From positions 1-64,000 of the forward strand of contig JAQXEK010000010.1 of NCBI GenBank assembly GCA_029250885.1: 64,000 nucleotides of DNA. The letters run 5' to 3'. The position numbers and the translations under genes were made by a program. The notes under the pieces were generated by a model. It was not told the origin of the DNA. It saw only the letters and a list, made by a program, of their open reading frames with translations, and made no database searches. Positions within the stretch are counted from its first letter, which is position 1. Every line of letters starts with the position of its first letter. This DNA is from Planctomycetota bacterium. GTDB taxonomy: Bacteria; Planctomycetota; UBA1135; GCA-002686595. Shown here one piece after another: positions 38,561 to 46,419 of the stretch.

Positions 38561-39442
38561 TCAGCCCTGCCGAACCGCCGCCGCCAAGGCCTTCAGGGCG
38601 TCCAGGTCGAGGGTCTCGGCCCTTGCGCCCGGATCGATGCCGATGGCCTCCATCGCCGTTGCAGCCGCCTCCTTAGAGTCCATGAGCCGCCCTACCACTG
38701 CACGAAGGGTCTTGCGCCGGGCCTGGAACAGGGCCTCGATTAGGCGATCCGTAGCCTCCAGGGCATCGGGCTCAGGGCGCTTTGGCTTGAGATCGAGGCG
38801 CACCACCGCACTCTCGACCTTGGGTGGCGGCCAGAAGAGCCCGGCTCCCACACGCCGTGTCAACCGGGCCTCGTAGAGAAGCCCTAGCTTCGCGGTCAGA
38901 CCTCCCCAGGCAGAATCTCCGGGACTTGCGACGATGCGCTCGGCCACCTCAGTCTGGATTAGAGCGGTCATCACCCGGGGCGGGTTCGGCAGCCTGGACA
39001 GTGAGACCATAATCGGCGAAGCCACGGAGTAGGGCAGGTTGCTGACTAGGGTCCAGTTGCTGTCCTTGGGGATGCGCTCCAAAATCTCCGGCGCGATCGC
39101 GCGCTTCTTAGCCAGGGCGTCGGCGCGCACAAGCTCCAGGGAACCGCCGGGTGAGTCTGCAGCCAAGGGCTCCAGGAATTCGGCCGCGATACCAAAGAGA
39201 CGGCGGTCGATCTCGATCCCCAGTAAACAAGCGCCCGCGCCAAGGAGCTGCACGCTAAGGAACCCGCACCCGACGCCGACCTCAAGGACAAAGTCCCCAG
39301 CGCCAATGCCCGCGTCCGCCACAATAGCGGCCGCCGTGTTCTCGTCGAGCAGGAAGTTCTGGCCAAAGCGCTTGGAAGGATGAAAGCTTTCGGCCGCAAG
39401 GGCTTCCTTAAACTGCTTCCAGGGAGGTCTTCGGAAGGTCAC
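38561..39442 (-). CDS. ksgA: 16S rRNA (adenine1518/1519-N6)-dimethyltransferase
   Basis: A 293-residue SAM-dependent enzyme that dimethylates two adjacent adenines in helix 45 of 16S rRNA. RFGQNFLLDE near residue 26, SAM motif EVGVGCGFLS, and catalytic NLPY (in SNLPYSVASP). The GTG start at 39442 overlaps the stop of the upstream lipoprotein gene (GTGA). Much longer frames upstream are antisense-like and are not part of the protein. Confidence 0.95.
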   Translation of the reverse strand: MTFRRPPWKQFKEALAAESFHPSKRFGQNFLLDENTAAAIVADAGIGAGDFVLEVGVGCGFLSVQLLGAGACLLGIEIDRRLFGIAAEFLEPLAADSPGGSLELVRADALAKKRAIAPEILERIPKDSNWTLVSNLPYSVASPIMVSLSRLPNPPRVMTALIQTEVAERIVASPGDSAWGGLTAKLGLLYEARLTRRVGAGLFWPPPKVESAVVRLDLKPKRPEPDALEATDRLIEALFQARRKTLRAVVGRLMDSKEAAATAMEAIGIDPGARAETLDLDALKALAAAVRQG

Positions 39443-40413
39443 GGCCGCGCTCCAAAGAGAAGGTGGTCGAGGCCCGTGCCCTTTCCGTGCTCGCCCACCA
39501 GTCCCTCTAACAGAACGACCAGGTCGCTCTCGCCGGTGGAAAACCAGCGCTGACCGAGGGCAACTAGCCGCTGCTGGCTCTGCTTGTCCTTGGGCAGGGC
39601 GGCAGCAATCGAGGACAAGTAGGCCTTCGCGTCGGCCACGCACCTGGCACCAACGTCCTGGGCCCTGTGCTCGGGAGTCAAGGTCTTGGCAAAGAAGCTG
39701 AGGGGCACATCGGCAATCCCGCCCTCCACGAAGAGGGGCCGTTGACGCGCGGTGTATGAGCCGCCCATGGCCGAGAGGTAAGGGTTGTCTTGTGCATTTT
39801 GCGAGTTGATATCCAGACCCGCGCCCACGCCGATTGGATCGCCAATGCCCGGTACCCAACCGCTGGTCCACTCCCAGACATTGCCAAGCTGGTCGTAGGT
39901 CCCAAATGGGCCACGTCCAGCCTCAAACGTCCCCACCGCAAGCACGCGCTCCATCCCAAGGTCCAGGGTGTTGGCTACGGACTCCTGTGGGTTGTAACCC
40001 CAGGGATAGCGGTGGCCAGGGCTGCCCGACGCAATGTAGAGCCACTCACTGGGGGTCGGCAGGCGCATGCCTCGGGACTCTGCGTAGGTGACGGCTTCGT
40101 CATAGCCCAAGCTGACCGGCCACGAGTTAGAGCCTACCGGTTGGGGCCCTTCGTCGCGCTCCAGTCCAACGCGCTCGAGGTCACCGCGAGTGACCTCAAA
40201 GCGATCGACAAACAGCGGCGCCACTGCACGAGCCGTGAAGTCTTCGCGCAAGAAGACTCCCTTGCGCACTTGCCCACTGGGTACGAAGGCCAAGCGCTCA
40301 AGCTCGCCCAAAAGCTCTTGGTCGTCCTTGGCTGCGTCATTACAGCCCACGACTCCAAGCAAGCCTACGGCTAGGACGCGGGCCCACGGGCGCTGTGCTG
40401 GGTGCTTGTCCAA
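39439..40413 (-). CDS. Lipoprotein with a formylglycine-generating-enzyme (SUMF1) fold
   Basis: A 324-residue protein with a signal peptide and lipobox LLGVVGC (Cys24). The SUMF1/FGE-sulfatase fold is marked by FVDRFEVTRGD, RLPTPSEWLYIAS, YPWGYNPQES, FGTYDQLGNVWEWTSGW and DVGARCVAD. The active-site cysteine pair of true FGE enzymes is not evident, so this is probably a non-catalytic binding or structural version. Such paralogues are numerous in Planctomycetota. It is cotranscribed with ksgA downstream. The start is a TTG. Confidence 0.88.
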   Translation of the reverse strand: MDKHPAQRPWARVLAVGLLGVVGCNDAAKDDQELLGELERLAFVPSGQVRKGVFLREDFTARAVAPLFVDRFEVTRGDLERVGLERDEGPQPVGSNSWPVSLGYDEAVTYAESRGMRLPTPSEWLYIASGSPGHRYPWGYNPQESVANTLDLGMERVLAVGTFEAGRGPFGTYDQLGNVWEWTSGWVPGIGDPIGVGAGLDINSQNAQDNPYLSAMGGSYTARQRPLFVEGGIADVPLSFFAKTLTPEHRAQDVGARCVADAKAYLSSIAAALPKDKQSQQRLVALGQRWFSTGESDLVVLLEGLVGEHGKGTGLDHLLFGARP

Positions 40414-40445
40414 GTGGAGCCGGTCCCGAGGTCTCGGGGAAGGTG

Positions 40446-41159
40446 CTATTTTGCTGCGGGAGAGTCTTCGATGATGAAGAGCTCGACGCGTCGATTCGAG
40501 CTCTTGCCCTCAGGGGTATCGTTTGACGCCACCGGCATGCTCGAACCAAGGCCAGCGATTGCCATCTTGGACATAGGCAGTCCGCCGCGGTTCGCGAGCA
40601 GGGCCGCAACCTCAAGGGCACGGTCCGACGAGAGCTGCAGGTTGCCATGGGGAAACCGCTCCAGGGTGCTGGGCTTGGTGACCTTGTCGCTGTCGCTGTG
40701 GCCGCGAATCCAGATGCGCTGGAAGTCGCCCTGGGCGATGGAGCCGGCCAAATTGATCAGAAGGGCCTGGCCGTCGGTGGAGATCGCGGCCGAGCCTGAA
40801 GTGAACAGCACGGAGTCACTCACGCTAAAGCCGTAGCCGCCCTCGACGTCAAGTACAGTCACTTGGTCCGAACCGCGCCCCATTCCGTGGAGCAGTCCCT
40901 GTAGCGAGGCGAGGCGCTCGTCAATGTCGGCCGTGTAAGCGGCGTCGATCACACCCTCTTCCATGGCCGGGCGCTGCTCCATGCTCGTGCGCAGGCCGGC
41001 GTTCTCGGCCTGGAGTTGTGCGATGTACTCCGAGCTGTCGTGGGCTTGGCGCTGGTACAGCTGAGCAGTATCCACGGCCTCGTCGTACTTTGCTTGGGAG
41101 ATGCAGGAGGTTGCCGCAAGGCAGGCAACTAGAGTTCCGATGAGGCGAATTGGGCGCAT
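40446..41159 (-). CDS. OmpA/Pal-family peptidoglycan-binding lipoprotein
   Basis: A 237-residue lipoprotein with signal peptide and lipobox LAATSC (Cys19). A short coiled coil (about 22-60) leads to an OmpA-like domain (about 105-232): VLFTSGSAAIS, IRGHSDSDKV, SSDRALEVAALL and SNRRVELFI, which includes the Asp and Arg that bind diaminopimelate. It would tie the outer membrane to the cell wall. The FGE-fold lipoprotein gene follows 32 nt later. Confidence 0.93.
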   Translation of the reverse strand: MRPIRLIGTLVACLAATSCISQAKYDEAVDTAQLYQRQAHDSSEYIAQLQAENAGLRTSMEQRPAMEEGVIDAAYTADIDERLASLQGLLHGMGRGSDQVTVLDVEGGYGFSVSDSVLFTSGSAAISTDGQALLINLAGSIAQGDFQRIWIRGHSDSDKVTKPSTLERFPHGNLQLSSDRALEVAALLANRGGLPMSKMAIAGLGSSMPVASNDTPEGKSSNRRVELFIIEDSPAAK

Positions 41160-41309
41160 AATTTTGAGTGAGGCAGGCGGTGGATTGAGGCGTGGGAGCG
41201 CTGTTCAGTGGTTCCATCCTACGAATCCCAAAGGCCAGACGGAATGCAGATCCCTAGGAAGCTTGGCGGCTTCCGACGATTTGCAAATCCGGCCGGGACA
41301 GGGTCCACG

Positions 41310-41353
41310 AAAAAGCGCCCCCACCCAGCGGAGCATACCGCGGGTAAAGGCGC
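41310..41353 (-). terminator. Intrinsic terminator after the HTH/membrane gene
   Basis: Nested stems on the plus strand: GCGCC (41315-41319), ACCC, GCGG, loop AGCATA, CCGC, GGGT, GGCGC (41349-41353). On the minus strand this is followed by TTTTT then CGTGG. A CCCCC/GGGGG hairpin (41359-41372) sits between it and the gene's stop. Confidence 0.83.
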
Positions 41354-41381
41354 CTTGGCCCCCTATTGGGGGGACATGAAC

Positions 41382-41882
41382 TTACTTGAGGTCTTCGAAG
41401 AAGATGCCGCCGATTCCACGTGCGATGCCACCGGTCTTGCCGGTCGCAATGGAGATCACAAGGGGCAAGCCCATGATGAGAATCACCGAAGTGGCCATCA
41501 TCAGGATGCGCATGCCCATGCCTTCGAACTCTTCCTCGAGCTCGACTACGGGGGCCGCTTCGATAATCTCTTCTTCTTCGACTTCGTCGATGTCTTCGAT
41601 CACGTCGATGTCTTCGACGTCGTCGATCTCGTCAATCAATGTGTCCGCCTCGGAGATCTCTTCGGTAGCCATGCCGGCGTCCTCGAAGTCATCGTCTTCA
41701 AAGGCAATGTCCTCGCCAAGCTCTGAGCGCAGACCTTCAATGTCGGTGCGGCGAAGACGCATGTCGTCGCCGTCGCGGAAAGCGCGAATCTCGCCTTCCG
41801 AGACAAGCTTGCGCAGCTCATCTTCCTCAAGGTGCAGTTCTTTGAGAGCTTCCTGGAAGCTGAATGTGTCGTCGTTGGCCAC
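41382..41882 (-). CDS. Small membrane protein with N-terminal MerR/excisionase-like HTH
   Basis: A 166-residue protein I cannot name. Residues about 5-55 resemble a DNA-binding winged-HTH of the excisionase/MerR type: SFQEALKELHLEEDELRKLV, then GEIRAFRDGDDMRLRRTDIE. Residues 56-120 are extremely acidic (Asp/Glu/Ile runs). A single hydrophobic helix (about 124-147) follows, then a short tail. It may be a membrane-tethered DNA-binding or adaptor protein. The GTG start has no Shine-Dalgarno; a run of nine C residues lies 31 nt upstream on this strand. Confidence 0.72.
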   Translation of the reverse strand: MANDDTFSFQEALKELHLEEDELRKLVSEGEIRAFRDGDDMRLRRTDIEGLRSELGEDIAFEDDDFEDAGMATEEISEADTLIDEIDDVEDIDVIEDIDEVEEEEIIEAAPVVELEEEFEGMGMRILMMATSVILIMGLPLVISIATGKTGGIARGIGGIFFEDLK

Positions 41883-41940
41883 GGTAAGTCGTCGGTGATC
41901 GAGGGTTTACTTGGGGGGGGGAGGTGCGAAGGCGTGGAGT

Positions 41941-42354
41941 CTACTCGTCCGCCTCTAGATTGCCGAATTGCTTTTCCAGATCACGATAAGAGTACTCGGA
42001 CTTGTCGTTGAAGCCAAACAGCTGCAGGTCAAGGTCGAGACGCCTAGCGCCAATCAGCTTTAGGCCTGTGCTGGACGATGTGCCGCCCGAGGCCTGATAA
42101 ACAGCAAGCTGCTTCGCTTGGGTATCCACGAGGTACAGCACCGAAGCTCCGGTGCGGTCCACACCCGTCACGGCGATCATCTGGGAGTTGGAATCCGAGG
42201 TGGCGCCATAGGGGACCTGCAGGACAGCAGGAGAGCCAGTCGATCCATCTTGAAGAGCTTCGGACGGCGTGGCAATCATGCCAATACCGACCATGGCTAG
42301 GGCTCCAAGGCAGAAGGGCGCGGCCCCAGAGGGGATGGTGATCGTGATACTCAT
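41941..42354 (-). CDS. Uncharacterised small exported protein
   Basis: A 137-residue protein with an N-terminal hydrophobic segment (about 8-30) likely to be a signal or anchor. The remainder has a beta-rich pattern (MIAVTGVDRTGASVLYLVDT, KQLAVYQASGG, LKLIGARRLDLDL) and an acidic, charged C-terminus. No family recognised. It lies directly upstream of the HTH/membrane gene, 58 nt away, and may be cotranscribed with it. Confidence 0.7.
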   Translation of the reverse strand: MSITITIPSGAAPFCLGALAMVGIGMIATPSEALQDGSTGSPAVLQVPYGATSDSNSQMIAVTGVDRTGASVLYLVDTQAKQLAVYQASGGTSSSTGLKLIGARRLDLDLQLFGFNDKSEYSYRDLEKQFGNLEADE

Positions 42355-42461
42355 GGGGAAATCTGTGAAGTTGTTCTAGGCCCGAGGCCTACAACAACCG
42401 CCCTATCCTACAAGCAGGACGCAGTTGCTCCAAGTATCAGAAGAAATGCGCAGACAATTCC

Positions 42462-43490
42462 CTACCATCCGGCCAAGTCGCCTGAGATTCGCTCGGCGAG
42501 GTCCTTCAAGCTTACGAGGCCCAATGGAGCGGCCGGATCCCCCACCAAGGCAGCCCTGCGGCCACCCTTGCGCAGGCTCCCTAGGGCCGCCTGGACGGAT
42601 ACCGTGGGAGCTAAGCAGTCGAGGTGGTGGAGCATTCCGGGGAAATCCCAGAGCTGCCCGGGGCCGTTTTTGCCCTCGCGGGCGTTGCCAAGGGCCTCGA
42701 GCTGATGGATATAGCCCAAAACGATGCCGTCCTGAACCACCGGCAGGCGGGAGTGCTCCGCCTGGGCGGCGGCCTGCTCAGCCACACGTTGGGCATCCGG
42801 TTCGGAGACGCCGTCCTGAGTCAGCCCCAGATCTAGGTGCTCCACAGACTCCCAGGGGGTCATCACGGCGCCCACGGAAATGTTCGCCAAGGACAGAGCA
42901 TTGCGGGCCATGGTCTTTGAGTGCACCGTCAAGGCGCCGGAGCGAGAGCTCTCCTCTAGCATCTCGAAGACCTCCTCGCGACCACGGGTGCGCAGCAGGG
43001 CTCCCTCCTGGACGCGGAAGAGCTTCTGCACGCCTTTGGTGAAAAGCCTCAGTACGAACATCAAGGGCCAGAAGAGAACGTAGAAGACCGCCACGGGCCA
43101 GACCGTCCACGAGAGCAACGCATAGGGCCGGCGACGAAAGAGATCCTTGGGCAGCAGCTCCGCGAAGAAGAACAGAACTGGCGTCAGGAGCAAGGTCACA
43201 GTTAGGTTCAGCCAAGCATCGCTAATCAGATCGAGCCCGTGGAGGTAGTGCTCGAACAGCAGGGTCACCAGCTCGATAGCCAGGTTGTTGCCGATCAAGA
43301 TCGTGATCAGAAGTCCGGTCTCGTCCCTTAATAGGCCGCGGATGTAGATCGACGGCCGGTGGCCGTTCTGGGCGTCGGCCTCGATACGCATGCGCGACAC
43401 ACAATAGAAGCCCGTCTCACTGCCGGAGTAGATCGCCGAGAGCAGGATCAGAATACCAATGGCTAAGAAGGTCAACAGTAGGAGTATCAC
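42462..43490 (-). CDS. CNNM/DUF21-CBS domain transporter (CorC/HlyC-like), first copy in order from the right
   Basis: A 342-residue membrane protein. The N-terminal DUF21/CNNM domain has three to four membrane helices (about 5-160) with the SGSETGFYCVSR signature and FFAELLPKDL. A pair of CBS motifs follows (about 200-335), the first with VGAVMTPWESVEHLDL. This family exports or regulates Mg2+/Co2+. The usual C-terminal CorC_HlyC domain is missing. The GTG start overlaps the stop of the paralogue upstream. Confidence 0.88.
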   Translation of the reverse strand: MILLLLTFLAIGILILLSAIYSGSETGFYCVSRMRIEADAQNGHRPSIYIRGLLRDETGLLITILIGNNLAIELVTLLFEHYLHGLDLISDAWLNLTVTLLLTPVLFFFAELLPKDLFRRRPYALLSWTVWPVAVFYVLFWPLMFVLRLFTKGVQKLFRVQEGALLRTRGREEVFEMLEESSRSGALTVHSKTMARNALSLANISVGAVMTPWESVEHLDLGLTQDGVSEPDAQRVAEQAAAQAEHSRLPVVQDGIVLGYIHQLEALGNAREGKNGPGQLWDFPGMLHHLDCLAPTVSVQAALGSLRKGGRRAALVGDPAAPLGLVSLKDLAERISGDLAGW

Positions 43491-44728
43491 TTGCGCACCC
43501 CACGGTGTTGAAGGTCTTCACCTTCGTGCACGCTCATATCGACGGTCTGCACGCGCCGGCCGCGTACGTCGTGGACTTCCAGCACCAGGTCGCCCCAGCG
43601 CACCTCGTCGCCGGCCCGGGGAATGCGGCCAAGGAGAGCCGTCACGAACCCGCCCACGGTCTCGTACTCTTTTGGCACGACCTGGAAGCCAAACACGTCG
43701 TTCCAGTCGTGCATCGAGAGGGAGCCCGCAACCCGATAGTTGCCCTCGCCGAGGGGCACGACGCTGATCTCACGACTCTCGCCCTCCACGCGCAGGTCAC
43801 CCACGAGTTCTTCGAAGATGTCCTCGATGTTCACGATTCCCGCGGTGCCTCCCCACTCGTCCACCACTACCGCTTCAGCGGCTTGCAGGTTGCGCAGGCT
43901 GTGCAACAAGTCTAGCGTGCTGGCCACCTCGGGAACAAAGCGAACGGGCATCACAAGGGACTTGGGCTCGCGATCGGGATGAATAAGTAGGTCCCGCACG
44001 CGGACCTGACCTACGATCTTGTCGGGCTGCCCGTCGATGACCGGCAGTCGGGCAAGGCGCTTTTTGATGGCCGCGTTCTCGACCTCCTTCCTATTGGAGC
44101 CGTCAAGCTCAAGGAATAGCGCGTCGACCCTTGGCGTCATGATCTGGCGCACGTTGATCAGCTCAAGCTCGGCGATCTCTACGAGCAGTTCCGCTTCGGA
44201 GTAGAGCAAGTGCCCGTGCTCGGCGCTCTGCTCGAAGAGCTTGCTGAGGTCACCGGGTCGCAGGTGTGGCTCGGCGACACCGTGCTCGCCGAGCATCCCG
44301 CCGGTCCACTCTAGAAGTTGCCCCATGACCGATCGAACAGGGCTTGTGATTGCGATCACCCCCATTAGGGGGAGGGCGGTTAGCCTAGAGATGGTAACCG
44401 ACGCTGAGAGTCCAATTGTCTTGGGTAAGATCTCTCCGAAGATGAGCAGTGCAACCAGCGCTCCCACGGCTGCAATTACTTTGCCCTTATCATCCTTGCC
44501 CAGCTGAGCGGCAGTCAGGAAGTACAGCAGGTTGACCACGAGGTTTGAGAACAAGACCGCGATCAAGAGGTCCCTTGGGTTCTCCATGACCTGGCGCGCG
44601 CGCTCACCTGCTCGCTTCTCCTTAGCCTTTGTCAGGCTAAAGAGCGCAGTCTCGGAGGAGCTAAAGAAAGCCGACAGGCAGAGGAGAAATCCAAGCAGTC
44701 CCCAGGTAAAGAGAGAGCCGTAAATCAC
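43487..44728 (-). CDS. CNNM/DUF21-CBS-CorC_HlyC family protein
   Basis: A 413-residue protein with the full layout: DUF21/CNNM membrane domain (about 1-175, with FFSSSETALFSL and FGEILPKTIGL), CBS pair (about 195-320, starting at VRQIMTPRVDALFLEL), and the C-terminal CorC_HlyC domain (about 335-405, GGFVTALLGRIPRAGD). It is paralogous to the next gene and overlaps it, and its GTG overlaps the histidine kinase stop. The three genes are tightly coupled, suggesting metal or envelope-stress control. Confidence 0.92.
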   Translation of the reverse strand: MIYGSLFTWGLLGFLLCLSAFFSSSETALFSLTKAKEKRAGERARQVMENPRDLLIAVLFSNLVVNLLYFLTAAQLGKDDKGKVIAAVGALVALLIFGEILPKTIGLSASVTISRLTALPLMGVIAITSPVRSVMGQLLEWTGGMLGEHGVAEPHLRPGDLSKLFEQSAEHGHLLYSEAELLVEIAELELINVRQIMTPRVDALFLELDGSNRKEVENAAIKKRLARLPVIDGQPDKIVGQVRVRDLLIHPDREPKSLVMPVRFVPEVASTLDLLHSLRNLQAAEAVVVDEWGGTAGIVNIEDIFEELVGDLRVEGESREISVVPLGEGNYRVAGSLSMHDWNDVFGFQVVPKEYETVGGFVTALLGRIPRAGDEVRWGDLVLEVHDVRGRRVQTVDMSVHEGEDLQHRGVRK

Positions 44729-46413
44729 GACGAAGCATCCGGATCTTGGGGGCCATCTTGGGCGGCCTTCGGGCCGTGGCTCGGTCGAAAGGCAGCAGCC
44801 TTTTGCTCACCGGGATCGCGAGCCAGCAGACTAGCGGCATGCCCGGCGGCACTTGGAAACTCTAGGCGCACATGAAAGCCCATGCCGGGCTCGCTGTCGA
44901 TCAAGACGCGCCCTTCATGGGCATCCACAATCCTGTGAACAATCGAGAGCCCGAGCCCGGTGCCACGCCCTACCTCCTTGGTCGTGAAGAACATATCGGC
45001 CACACGCTCAAGCTCCTCACGGGTGACACCTGGACCGTTGTCCGAAACCACTACGGAGGGCGCTGCGCCCTCGGACAGGGAGAGCCGCAGCTCAATGCGG
45101 CCCTGCTTTGATGGCCTGGCTCCCCTGGACTGGGCCTCCTCCAAAGCATCGATGGCATTGCCAAGCAGGTTGATCATGGCTTGGCCAAGCTCGTTGCGCG
45201 CGCCAAAGACAACAACACGCGCCAAGGCCGGCTCCGCCTGGCCGGGGTCCACCGGCTTGCCTTCCATCAGGAGGACGACCTCGATACCAAGTCCGGCAGC
45301 GCGGTGATTAACCAAGGCGATCGAATCCAAGGCGACCTCGGCAAGGTCTACTTGTACGGCTGCGGTCTCCCGGGGAGTAAACCGGAGCAGCTGCCCCACC
45401 GTGTCGCGGATGCGCTCGAGTCCGCCATGGAGAAGGGCCACATATCGGCTCTGCTTCTCCGGCGGAGTCTCTGGCTTGCCGATCACCTCGACGGCATTCA
45501 GCAAGCCGCCCAGTGGATTGTTGATCTCGTGTGCAATACCCGCGGCAAACTCGCCCATGGCGGCCAACCTGCGCTGGGTCATGGCCGCCTGCTCTGCCGT
45601 TCGCGCAGCTGACGTAGCAACCCGAACCTCATCGGCGAGACGCGCATTAAAGCCCTCGACTTCGGTGGCCATGGCGTTGAAGCCCTGGCTCAGATCCTCC
45701 AGCTCGGCCGAGCCACCGGCTTGGGTGACACGGCTGGTAAGGTCCCCGTCTGCGATGCGCCGGACCGCCTTGGCCAGTCGGTCCACGGGTCCAAGTACTA
45801 AGCTCGAGAGGGCGATGAAGGTGCCGCCCGTTAGAAGGACGGTGGACACCAGAAGCCAGCCGATCAGCGTCATCTCGATCGCTGAGTTGTCCACCAGAAC
45901 CTCGGGTAGGCGATACCAAAAGGCACCCCAGGTACCGCGCTTGTCCTCGATCAGCACGACCAACCCACCGGCGGCCTCGACCCTCTTGCCCGTCTTCGTG
46001 GCCTTGAGCATGGCGCGCAGGATCTCCTGGTCACCGTCCCCGCCACGACCGGCGCGCCCGAGTGGGTTGATGGCGACCCCGTGGGTCAGGACCTCGCCGC
46101 GCACCTCCTCGAGGTTGTCGCTGACGATCATCGCGTCCGCCACCAGCTTCCACTGTGGATCGAGCAGGATCTGTTTGACGTCCAGGTCGTCCCCGGCTTC
46201 GATGTTGCCGGCGATGCTAAACATCAACTGATCAAAGAGCCGCCTAGACGTCTCGCCTTGGATCTCACCAAAGCCCTTTCCCAGCCACACGCCACCGGCA
46301 ACGAAGACCAACACATTGATCGTCGCCGTTAAAAGCACCACCCGCAAACGCAGGCTCAGCCTGCGCGATTTGCCGGTGGTCGGGATAGGGCTAGGTTCCG
46401 GGTCTGGATCCAT
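44725..46413 (-). CDS. Membrane sensor histidine kinase
   Basis: A 562-residue kinase. Membrane helix about 25-45, periplasmic sensor about 46-185, second helix about 188-210, HAMP (about 212-262), coiled stretch, H-box AGIAHEINNPLGG (phosphorylated His near 294), then an HATPase_c domain with LLGNAIDAL, VVSDNGPGV and GTGLGLSIVHRIVDAH. The H-box type is that of PAS-less NtrB/ZraS-like kinases. No response regulator is nearby. It is coupled to the CNNM/CorC genes by a 4-base overlap, so the signal may concern divalent metal or membrane state. Confidence 0.92.
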   Translation of the reverse strand: MDPDPEPSPIPTTGKSRRLSLRLRVVLLTATINVLVFVAGGVWLGKGFGEIQGETSRRLFDQLMFSIAGNIEAGDDLDVKQILLDPQWKLVADAMIVSDNLEEVRGEVLTHGVAINPLGRAGRGGDGDQEILRAMLKATKTGKRVEAAGGLVVLIEDKRGTWGAFWYRLPEVLVDNSAIEMTLIGWLLVSTVLLTGGTFIALSSLVLGPVDRLAKAVRRIADGDLTSRVTQAGGSAELEDLSQGFNAMATEVEGFNARLADEVRVATSAARTAEQAAMTQRRLAAMGEFAAGIAHEINNPLGGLLNAVEVIGKPETPPEKQSRYVALLHGGLERIRDTVGQLLRFTPRETAAVQVDLAEVALDSIALVNHRAAGLGIEVVLLMEGKPVDPGQAEPALARVVVFGARNELGQAMINLLGNAIDALEEAQSRGARPSKQGRIELRLSLSEGAAPSVVVSDNGPGVTREELERVADMFFTTKEVGRGTGLGLSIVHRIVDAHEGRVLIDSEPGMGFHVRLEFPSAAGHAASLLARDPGEQKAAAFRPSHGPKAAQDGPQDPDASS

Positions 46414-46419
46414 TTGGGA

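Noticed and set aside
39443-39871. N-terminal extension of KsgA
   Set aside because: The extension overlaps the FGE-fold gene on the same strand in another frame and has no methyltransferase sequence; the GTGA overlap gives the proper start.
41250-41320. Possible longer homology between the 41.3 kb and 8.9 kb intergenic regions
   Set aside because: Agreement is limited to the bases following the U-tract (TTTTTCGTGGA); the stems and flanks differ, so this is not a duplicated element.
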